A DNA stretch of 64,000 nt. It comes from Malachius bipustulatus. Lineage: Eukaryota; Arthropoda; Insecta; Coleoptera; Melyridae. This document shows positions 37,201 to 49,200 of the stretch, in pieces. Positions within the stretch are counted from its first letter, which is position 1. Every line of letters begins with the position of its first letter. Made by a program: the position numbers and the translations under genes. The DNA is taken from assembly GCA_910589415.1 (NCBI GenBank), contig OU342635.1:16120001-16184000 (forward strand), read 5' to 3'. The notes under the pieces were generated by a model. It made no database searches. It was not told where the DNA came from and saw only the letters and a list, made by a program, of their open reading frames with translations.

Positions 37201-40200
37201 CAAATAGTCTTAATGAACCTGCGCTCTAAATTGAGTATTAACGAAGTTACAGGGTGTCCAATGTACCAAAAAAATTACATTTGAATAATTCCGAAATGGC
37301 TGAATATTTTTTTATGAAATTTTTTGTGTTGTTTTTCTATTAATTATTCTAATTTAATAGCAATAATTACCTCTGTGTAATTTGAACCAGGGACTTACGG
37401 TAGATAGTGGTCCAACTTTTTTGCCCCCCAATTTTAAAGCCACTGAATATATTTTGGGTTTGACATTTTGTTCAAAAGCTATACGTTTCTTTTACAAAAA
37501 AGGCATAAGGTTTAGTGAGTGAATTTTCAACAGCTTTTGAGATAGGTATGTACAATTCAGACATTCGAGAAGGACAAAAAATCATAGGTTTTTGTCAATA
37601 TTTTTCAACTTTCTGGAAAAATTTACAGATTTGATGTGGGGCTTCTTCGTCTCCAGATCCCCCGACCACGAAAAAATCCTAGCCACGTTTCCTAGCTCTA
37701 TGACCTTAAATTATTTTTTTTTTTTTTTATACGTAGGTAACTATTATTGAACGTTCACCTATCTAAGTGTACATATCTCAAAAACTGTTGAAAATTTACC
37801 TACCAAACTATGCCTTTTTTGTACCAGAAATGTATAGCTTTTGGAAAAATATATCAAAACCAAAATTTATCCAGTGGGATAAAAATTTGGGGGTAAAAAA
37901 TTTGGACCACTATCTACCGCACGTCCCTGGTTAAAATTGCACAGAGGTAATTATTGCTGATTGCTGTTACATTAACTAACTAATAGAATAACAACACAAA
38001 AAGTTCATAAAAAAATATTCACCCGTTTCGGAGTTATTCAAAAAAAGATTTTTTGGTACATTGAACATTAATGCCCGTATTCACAAACGATAATTTCCTA
38101 AATAATTACGTAATTAATTAAATGAGTGAGATGGAGATATGCAGTTTTTTTTGCAATAGAATGAGATGGAGATAATTGATTACGTAATTATTTAGGAAAT
38201 TATCGTTTGTGAATACGGGCATAAGAGTAACTTCGTTAATACCTACTCAATTTAGAGGGTAGGTTCGTTAGAACTTTTTGTCTTAAAATCTAGTAAGTAC
38301 TTCATCTTAAAAGTTTCTCCCCTTTATTCTGAGACACCTGTATACAGGGTGCACCATGTATCCTTCTCTATATTGCTATCTCCTAACGCTAACAGATACA
38401 GGGTCGGTTAAACAAGTTCAAAGGAGCGCAATTTTGTGGCCATCTCGATTCCGTCGAGACATACAAGGTATCTGCGACCGTTCCTGAAATATCCTGAAAA
38501 AACTGAAAAATCGAGATTTCTTATTTTTTCCATATCTTTTTTATTATTGGAGATTAGTAAATAATTTTTTGTGGGCTTACATAAGTCGTCAAGAGCTACT
38601 AATCTGACATTTCAAAAATTTTCAAAGCCAACTAGATCCCAGAATTTTCATAGTCAGCTTTTGTTTTTCTTATGGCCACCATAGTGTTTTTTATGTTGTT
38701 CGGTATAAAAAAAAATCATAAAAACAAAAAATTGTAAACTTCAAAAAATAAATTTAAAACATTTTTATTCTTCTTTTTTCTTTACAAAAAAGACACATTT
38801 TTAGACCGAATTTCATAGATAAATTAAAAAACCATAAGGCAAGCACTATTTCAGCGTATTTTACAAATGTTGACGTTTTTCGACGATTTTTTATTAGGTT
38901 TTTCTTTGAAAAATTAAGAATAAAAATTAAAAAAAAATTTTTTGAAGTTTATTAATTTTTGGTTTCCATTATTTTTTTCATATCGAACGACATAAAAAAA
39001 TAATATGGCGGCCATAAAAAAAAACTAAAGTTGACTGTGAAAACTCTTGGATCTAGTAGGCCTTGAAAATTTTTGAAACGTCAGATGGATAGCTCTGAAC
39101 GGCTTATGTAAGCCTACAAAAAATTATTTATTAATTTCCAGTAATAAAAAAGATATGAGGAAAATAAGAAATCTCGATTTTTCAGTTTTTTCAGGATATT
39201 TCAGGAACGGTCACAGATATCTTGCATGTTTTGACGAATTCGGGATGGCCACAAAACTGCGCATATTTTCTCTAATTCAACCGACCCTGTATCTCTTAGC
39301 GTTCAGGAGATAGCAATATAGAGAAGGATACATGGTGCACTCTGTATATACACAATTAAATAACAATCCCAACGAAAAATACTTATTTTTAAAATATCTG
39401 TACAAGTTGCCTATGTCAACTTTGCATCAACTTTGTATAGATTTTGAAATAGCTTTCTCTGGAGTTTTCTTTTTCTCACAAAACGGTATTTAGAAAAACG
39501 ATATTCATTAAAAAAAAAAAAAACAGTGAAACGATTAACATAATATACCTACAGGATGTCCCAGCTCATTCGAGTCGGTCTCTGTGGACCAAACGATCAA
39601 AATAACATAGGTAAGAGCATTCCATTTAAAAAACGTAATTTTGATATGCCATGCACTCTCGTATAGGACACTCTGTAGATTTCAAATTAATTTTAAATTA
39701 TGGCCATTGTGATCCTGTAGTTTAATTCTCAAAAAAATATTTGAAAAAATCCATCGTTTGGTCTACAGACACCTGTATGAAGAAATAATTTTGATCGATG
39801 GTTTAGAAATTTTTGAAAACTCAGAAACAAATTCTCAGTTCAACAAATTTTTGAAAAAAATAATTTTGACTTATGGGTGAAACTTTTTATTTCCTGTGAA
39901 ATTTTCGAAAATTTTAAAAACTAATGTCATATTTTGTAATTTTTGGCTAAAAATAAATTTCAAATTTGATAGTTAGAAAATACCTGATAGCTGGTGAGCG
40001 TATCATTAGTAATCATTTTTAAAGCACAAACTATTAGCGAAATTTTCCTTGACCGAGAAGGAAAAATTTTGCCTTTAGGATGAGTATTTTATGTGTGACA
40101 CTCGTATACGTGTATAAAAGCATTACCGCCCTCTAGCGGCGAAACTATGCAGAATTTGCAAAAAATTGTGGAATCAAAATTATAGGAAATATTCCGTTCT

Positions 40201-43200
40201 ACAATCTAAGTCATCCTATGGAATTTCCACCAAAATTGATAGTTTTTTATCAAAACACAAAAAACTGTAAAAAAAAAGGCAAAAATCATCTTATTGTATA
40301 TTTCTCAGAGGGCACGCTTTTTTTGGAATGCGCCTTGTGAAAAAAATCATATTCACACAGTCCTAACACTCCTTTATATTATATAGGGTGAGTCATTGAT
40401 ACGCATGGGAAAGCTCGTTGACACATACACCGTTAAAGATATCGAAATGAACCAAAAAGTGTTGTAAATGGGAGGGTAAAGTGCAGTTTGTAAAATTTAT
40501 TTCAGGTATACAGGATGGTCCAATATAGCTGTACGCCATTTAATTTTGTTATTTGAATTTTGACACCCTCTATATTATTACATTTTCAGATTTTACGAGA
40601 AAAGTGAAGGGAGGAAGTTAGTTGATCCAGACATTTCATAATCCATAGTAATCAAAACTGATTGTCTTACTTATAATTTATAATGAATCATTATTTATAA
40701 TTATTTTTATAAACGAGCATTACTTAAATAAAACTGAATTGATAGATTACTATGACATCATCATCTTCCGCCCAAGAAAATTTTTTAATATTTCTGGTTT
40801 TTCTTATGAAAATTACAAGAGTTTACTTAATAATCGACTTGGTGGGTCTAGGTCGATGTAGATATCTACCTAGATTAATAAAAAAAAAAATACAAATTAA
40901 TTTTGAGTCCTAAAATTCTCCATTCAGAATTTTCGTAATCTTTTCTGCGAAAACCGTAGGTAACTAAGAAATAGAATTATTATTAACCTAAATGAATTAT
41001 TCTGGAGAGTCGACTTTGATGATTGTCATATCCGGCATCCAAGCCAACCAGTTACCCTGAAAAGCGTCACAAAAACCAGCGCAACAAGCAACGGCAAGCG
41101 GTTTTTTTTCGTTAACAGCTGCGTAACAAGATTTGATAAACAATTTCATTTACCTTTCTAGTGAAAAAGCATCCCTTGCCATTTTTATCACACATTAACT
41201 AATAGAACGAACCAGTAACCTGCCAGCTTAACTTTGGTAGCCTCTTGTTATTGATCTTGAGCTTTGACGTCATCTACATCAGAACTGCGCGCGCAAATAC
41301 CGGGAATTCACCGATTGGTCCGTCGCTTATTCGCGCCAATTTTCGTGTCTCGATTCATATTTCGTGGCTCGCGATTTCACGAACATAGTGTAGTAGACAT
41401 GCAAGTTTGTAGATTACAAACTACAAACGCTACTACTACACCTATCGCGATTATCAGGTGGGAGGAAATTTAATTTCTACACACTTGATGTCCTTGTGTG
41501 ATCCAGAATTCATGTCAAAACACTATACCTACTTACCTACATAATTATTTGCGCAAAATTTCACCCCAGTCCGAAAATTTCTAGATGTTGTCTGGGTTTC
41601 AAATAAATCAAACCAAAACACCAAAACGGTGTAGTTGATTACGATTCGAAGCGTGATAGATTACGGGCAATGCCATGCAACGATAATAATAATAGGATTA
41701 GTTTCCCGATAATATTAATGATCAATGGTTCAGTTCTTAGAGCATAAACATTTTGAACGTGGTCGTAAAACCTTCGTAATGACGCAAGTAGCAAAAAACA
41801 TCTACTTCAAAAAATAGAATACAGCGGCAGCCAGGAAGTCGTGGAATCTGTGACATTGATATGGAACCCAGTAAGTCGATGGTGAATAATATCAGTGGGG
41901 CATATTACCATGGAAATAATGAATCAAAGAAGTCACTGCAAGAGGTCAGGTCAAACCCAGGCCAAATTTTCGAAGCCGAGAAACATTTTTGCAACTTTTC
42001 GTCGAGAATTTATGTATTTGTACGTCACTTCCGGATAACAAAAGCACCCAGAAAGTCACCATCTACTAATGATTGATCAACTATATCAAAAGGGTTCACT
42101 TTACTCCCACAGCCACATGCACAGAGAAAAGAAATTGTTTGGTTGAAAGAAAAATTATTCAACTTAAACAAATTTGTTGTTTCAATAGAGAGAAATAAAA
42201 GTTTATTTGAATTTTTTCAATTATTTGTTTGAAATTTCAGAGGGTAGACTTTGTTGAATCAAACAATATTAATGTTGCAATATTCAATAAAATTTATTTG
42301 AATCAAACAAATTCCGTTATTCAATCAAACATATATTGTTTTCAATAACAGGAAGCATTCTTTAACTTAACTTTTCGCTTGTTTATTTGAAATAAAATAT
42401 TATTTGATTTTAAACTATAATTTATTGAACCAAATAATTTTACATTAAAAAATTTAAAGAAATATTTGTTTGGTTTTGTCAATATCCCCGTGGGTAAAAG
42501 GTTAGGTTAGGTATATAAAAATAGATTTATAATAATAAGGCATTACTTATACTTTTTATTGTCAAAAAACAGTAATAAGTTAACTACAAAACAACAGAGC
42601 CAACCTAATCATTCGTAATCATAAAATATTAATATTGCAACATTTGTACCTTAAGTAATAAGTAGGTATACGTTTTCTTCCCACGAGAACAATAATTTTC
42701 ATTTTCATTGGTGACGGATTTCAAGTTTCAGCTGGTCAGGACCATCGGACACATCTGCAAATGATTTGGCTTCTTCTAATAATTCATAGAGGAGAAATCT
42801 CGTATTTTCGTCTAAAACAGAACGATATTTTAAATTCCTTAATTCTTGTAGCAAGTTTGCAATATAATGGAAGAGATATCACACAAATAAGCTACGAGGT
42901 AGAGTACTTACCTTCAAATTTTAACAAGTGCCGTGTGCGTCAGATTGTATTTGCGGACAGAGATTCTCCAATATCCATTAGGTAGGTAGGTATATCCAAC
43001 TATTAGGTATTACTGTTCCGCTGTTACAATACAACACACTGAACACACAAAACAGCAACTAATATTTATACCTATTCGCCTATTCCAATAAATTATTATT
43101 CACTAATTAGTATTACTGATGAAAACAATGCGGAATTGATGAACTAACTCCATACCACGCCATGATTTTACACCAACACCATCAGTCAGTCACCAACCCT

Positions 43201-46200
43201 GCTGGGGTAGTGTAGTCCTTCCAGTCGCCACCCGAGGAAACAGACGCTACATCACGTGATGTACAACAACAAATCTATGACAAATCAAAAAAGTTAATGC
43301 TTGATTCAAAGTTTTATTTATTTCTCTGTCAATGGGTAGCGTTAATTAAAAGCAAACAATTCCTTATTTTTATTTTGATTGTTAGTTTATTTGGATCGAT
43401 AAAATACTTCTTTCTTTCAAACAAATTTACGGTAAAATATTCTTATTTCAGTCAAAATTATTTTTATTTCAATGAAAAGCATAAGTTCTTATTGCAATAG
43501 TGAAAATATTTAGAACAAAATAAGATTTGTTTGAACGAAATAAACGATGCATAAAATCAAATAAATCTGATGTGTTTCTTTCTAGCTGTAATTTATTCAA
43601 ATTAAATAAATTCTTAATAATTAGCAAATTTATTTGTTTGATTTGAAAAAAGTGTACCTGAACCAATTCAAACAAATGATTGAAAAAACTGAAATAAATG
43701 GTATTATTTAGGGCAAATAAATTAATTTTCAATCAAAAGGAAAATGTTTTAATCAAATAAATTGTATTCAAATAAATGAAAATACTGATTTCAAATAAAC
43801 TGTTTTCTCTGTGTGCTCTCCGTTCATAGATTTCTGTTGTAAGATAGTTTGCTGCGAAACCGAATTATTTTTTTAGCGTTGGGGACGGTGCGTCAATTGA
43901 GTGAGCAAATGGTTGTGTTGAGGTCCAGCGAGATGTTGACTGAAAAGCCGTCTTGGTCAGCCAAAAAGCATTAATGTTCCAATCTATAATTTGTTAATGG
44001 TCTCATTTTCGTTGTTTTTAAGCACCTGGTAATGTTTATAATTTGCTCTGAATTAACTAGAAACAGGCTTTTAGAGGTGGCATGAAAACCCGAGAAGAAG
44101 TCCAGAGTTGTGGATGTAAAAAAATTACTTTTTGGAACGGTGTTTGCGCTCAGCTAAACCAGAGATTACATTCCAGTTTTTAATTTATAGGAACTGTAAG
44201 AATGTCGGTTGGCGTAGGTTCGCTTTAAAGCAAATCCGTAAGGTGACACTTCAAATCCCCTTCAGGTTGCGATGTCACCTCTCAATTTTCCCATTTGCGG
44301 TGGGGTGACATGCTGTCGTCGTGATTTGATGGATGCCAAGGCCAGTATAGTCCAGTACATACGCCGGAAAATACTATACATACAATCTGGAAAAATAATA
44401 ATAAAATGGAAAATTAATAAAAAAATTAAAAAAATCTTCCTGGATTCCTTAGACCTTCAGGAACATTCATCACCACTTGACAACACCTAACAAGAAAATT
44501 GTGGCGATTTCTCCCTCCCAAAGAATCACAAATATAGTAACAGAATGACAATTTCCGGGTCGCTGATCATGAATCTGAGGTCCAAAAGCAAGTGAGGGTG
44601 GTTTCAATCCTCAAAAGCCTTCCCAAGAAGTCCCACCCGGAAATCGTCGGCTTCAATGACCATTGAATTTTCTAATTTTTCGAGGTAATACAGGTGTTAG
44701 AGATGTTGAATATTCCTGAAGGTCTATGGAATCTCGGAACAAAAGAATTTTTAAAATCAGTTCTATTCCACCACTTTTACGGATTTTACGGCTTATTTAC
44801 TGGACTAACAGGCAGTCAAACTGTTTCCTATTGGGACGTGATGAAAAGTCTTACTATGTCAATTTTGCTAAAAAAATTCCTTCTACTTGTAAGTTGATGT
44901 CTTGAAGATGTGGAATTGGACAACGCTCTTGAGTTATTATGGAATTATATAACCCGAACTAGCAACATCCTGATCACACCTAACTTAAATAAAATTTCTG
45001 CTCTGTGCGATCTGTGAAAAAAGTGACAAAGTGACCGTCTCCTCTCTGGGGTTACGCCAACGCGAAAGCAACCTTCCCGCGCAAACCAATTCCAGTTCCT
45101 ATTAAAAATAATTTTGCGTTTCTTGAAACTGTTGAGCTTTAAAGAGCTTAAAGCTTAAACTTCCAAAGTATTAACTGCTTCATGAGAAAACAAATACCTG
45201 GTGGTTAATTGGTTTGTTATTTTCAACTCCCGAACTTCAACCTCTTGAACTGGAGCAACTTCAACCATAAAATCATAAATTGCTAGGGTTCAAGTAGTTT
45301 GGATAACTTCTCTTTTCATCGACTTCAATTTTTAAGAAATTGGATAAGAAAATTGATGCAAGCTTTATAATGAGAAACTTTCTCTTCCAGTCGAGTGGGT
45401 TAAGTAATTAAATGCTTAAAATAAAATGTCCGCTTCATTAACCCTGTAAAGATGCAAAAATTAAGTATATAGTGTCCCAGAACGTCTCATATTCAGCATG
45501 GATATATTGGGGACTCGGAGGTACAGATAGAAGAAATATACCAGAATAGTATAGGTAAGGTTCGAATTTAATGTGATTATGAGGGGCAATCAATTTTTTA
45601 TTAAGTAATTTGAGTGGGCGTAAATAGATCCCCGTGACTCCTCAATGGCCGGTAACATCGGCCGTTACTAAGCAGAAACCTATTGAACAGTCCTCTGAGA
45701 AAATGGAGAAGTAGAATTGGAATGCGCTCTTTGATCATACAATAAGCTTTGAGTACATTTTAGCCAAATCGTGGTTATGTAGCCACGAGAATTCTGATGC
45801 CTAGTCGTTTGAAGCTTCCAAAGCTTCATCTTACCGTTGGTGGGTGGAATTACCAATACCACACTTAGATACACAAACACTGTTAGAGGATCGAACTTTA
45901 CAGTGGAACTATGGATTTGAACTTTTACTTAAGTTACGTCGGAAAGACGTGTTAATTAATAATTTACTTAGTACGTCATCGTAGATAATAATAATGATTG
46001 ATAAATATCTTACTTGCTAATAACTCCTGGTACTTATTGATACGATGGTTCAATGTTATGGATTATATAAACATAACACACTCTCATCATGTCGAGGTTA
46101 GTTATGGTCAGAGATTCCAAATCGATAACATATTGAGATAAATCTCTTGTCATCACATAGGTAATAATAATAAATCTGATCTCCAAGATTGTATTATCTT

Positions 46201-49200
46201 ATTTGGCATCTTGCAGTATTTGGAGAGCATCCAAAATTACAAGTATCTGGTAAGCCAACTGAACAAAAAAATCGTCAAACTAGGTCACACATTTGCCTTT
46301 AGCGAAAAAGTCTACACCCTGTGTTATAAAAACTATGGAAATTCACATAATTACATGACACACTATTAACAAAATCATTTTGTATAGATAGAGCTACAAA
46401 TGGTAATTTATTCAACAGTGTTTTTCTAAAACAATACACTGATGAAAGTAAATCTCAATTATTGTTGTATTCTACGTTTCTGAATTACATGGTATTATTT
46501 GCTGGCGTATTCATAAAGCGTAAAATAAATAAACCGTTCCTATAGAATATTATTTAATAAATAATAGACACTGAATTCTTTAGGCGAAAATTATACGTTG
46601 CTACTTGTTGTAAAATATAGTGCAGGATCTCACTCTTGCGTTCACAATAAAATCACTACAAATTCCATTACGTAGATATACCTATATTTATTTATAGAAG
46701 TAGAAATAGAGTTTATTATTTATTTAACACTAGCACTATTAGGGTCATTTATTTTTAAAACCACTTATAATTAATAAATCAAAATTGATCCTGTTTGCCC
46801 TGAACCAATCGTGCCTCTAGCGCAAACTGCCACCAGAGCTCTGAATCAAAGACATACCAAGAACATGTCAAAATATGACGAAATCGGAACCCTACCACTA
46901 AGCCTCTTTCACATATCCGAACAATCGGGTGATTGGGGGATTTTTATAATAGGGGTTTAATTGTCCACTCGAGAGGTGGTGGTGGTATAATGAAACCAAC
47001 GGAAGCCTAGGTGCTTGTGATAAATCACCCTCTCTGCCACAATCCATTTTCCAGAAGTTATCGCGTGTTGTATACATTATGTAGACCTATCAAATTGTAG
47101 CATAGCTGATCGTATTGTGCGTTCTGGGCGTTATAGTAATATTTCGTACTCGCCCGAATCTGTCTAGGAAGAGATCTGGGTTGAAGAGCGCATGCGATTC
47201 GAACATCGCCATCTAGATTATTCTAGATGCTTCGAGATGCTTGTTATGCCGATGTATCCCGTACAACATGCCAGGTTGCCAGTAGCGACAAAATTTCGTG
47301 AGATGTTTGGTGTCAATAAAAAAAAATAAGAAAAAGGTAATTTTTCCCTTTTTCAAGCACGTTGGTTAGAAATCTGAGATACATATGCCCGTATTCACAA
47401 ACGATAATTTCCAAAATAATTACGTAATTAATTAAATGAGTGAGATGGAGATATGCAGTTTTTTTGCAATAGAATGAGATGGGGATAATTGATTACGTAA
47501 TTATTTAGGAAATTATCGTTTGTGAATACGGGCAATAATGTTACAAGTTACAATTTTTATAAGCAAAGCATTCTAAAATAAATTTATGAAAAACATTCAC
47601 TGAAAATTCATTGATTTTTTCGTATTAGCCGGATGCCGCGATGAAATGTTAAGTGAACAAAATGTAAAATACGAAGACACGAAGAATTTTCATGAGAATG
47701 CCGCTCCAAATAAAAACCGCGCTACATCATTCCTCTTTCCTTTATTCGGAGATGCTGAGACATGAGACATATCTGGTCTCCGCTAAAATAGTTGCTCCTA
47801 AGATGAGATCGCTGCGCGATATAAAAACGAGATAGAGCCACGCATTTCAAGTTTCAAGACAACGAGAGGAGTTTCTGTATTTGCTCCCTCCTGCCTTGGG
47901 TCGTTTATCTTTCGGTTTATTGGAGACTTGGAGAGGGGTACTAGCTCTTGGTACGGCAGAGACGGTCGATATGTATTTCTCTATCACCTCTAAAATAATC
48001 TTTCGCTCACAAATAAAGAGTCGATAAGGAATTAGCTTTTTTAGCTTCTAAAGAATATGAAGCTCCTCATATTCTTCAGATTTTATTTTCAAGAATTAGA
48101 GTAAGTACCTACCTACCTACCTAGATTATTGTCTTAGAGGAATTTACACCTCAGATGAAAGTATCAAAGAATTAATTATTTGCGTATTATTATAAATATG
48201 TTAAATAAATAGTAGGTTTAAGTTGAAATAAATAATTAAAAAGTCATTTTTGTATTCTTGTAATAAATATTTATTAGAGTCTGATTCTATACTTTATTAT
48301 AGACGAATCTTAAGACGAAAATTCGTTGCTTACCGTAATTAACAACAAATAAAACCCGCCCAATAGGTTTATTAAAGGTATTATTCACCTCAATAATACC
48401 CAACTTATATTAATCGTTGTTAATTCGCTGTAATTACCAATTGCTTCAAATATTTATTCATATATGAAAGTGTCCTTATTTGCGGGACTGAGGCCCGCGA
48501 TGATGTTCATCCACGCATACCGGATTAAATCATAGTCCATTAGCGATATTAATTACTGAACTTCCAGCTTCGGCGTCTACGCGACCTCGCGGCCACGTAT
48601 CATGCTAATTTAATCAGGTTATTATTATTATCAAGGCGAAGGAATCAAAGGGGTTGTTCGATCACTGAGAAATTACTAATTATCGTAACTCTCAGTAAGT
48701 AGCACTTGCGTCGACGCGTTCCGTAATATGTTACTTAATATTGCAACAATTTTTAAGTGATTTCGGGCTGGGTAGTCGTGGTCGTCGGAATTTCTTAAAT
48801 TTTTATTGTTTACGTTGGGCGCCACTATGTAACCCTTATTCACGACATGGCTGGAATTACTGTACAACTTCAGCATTACTATACGAGTCCAAAAAGATGG
48901 GTTTTTGCCCCATATTTATTTACGTCTCAATCAATATGACCTTATATCAATATGCAATAATTATTATTGTACGATTGCTTCACGTGATTAGGTACGTGGA
49001 TCTAAGCAGCATCTTCTCACGTTCATGACTAAATGGCTCGTCAACACGTCAACTGAAGGGCGCTGCTATTAAACCCAGAGTTTATCTATTTATTAATTCT
49101 ATATAGCGTGTTGTAAAAAAGTAGATCAAGCTCTTAGTCACCGATTTTAATTTTTTTCTCTTTCAGATTTTTTCTTCTTTCAAGATACAGGGCGTTTAAG

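Noticed and set aside
41861..42076. 71-codon frame starting [10 protein letters not shown]
   Set aside because: Starts with a proper ATG but has no recognisable domain, partner exon or conservation evidence; kept out for lack of support.
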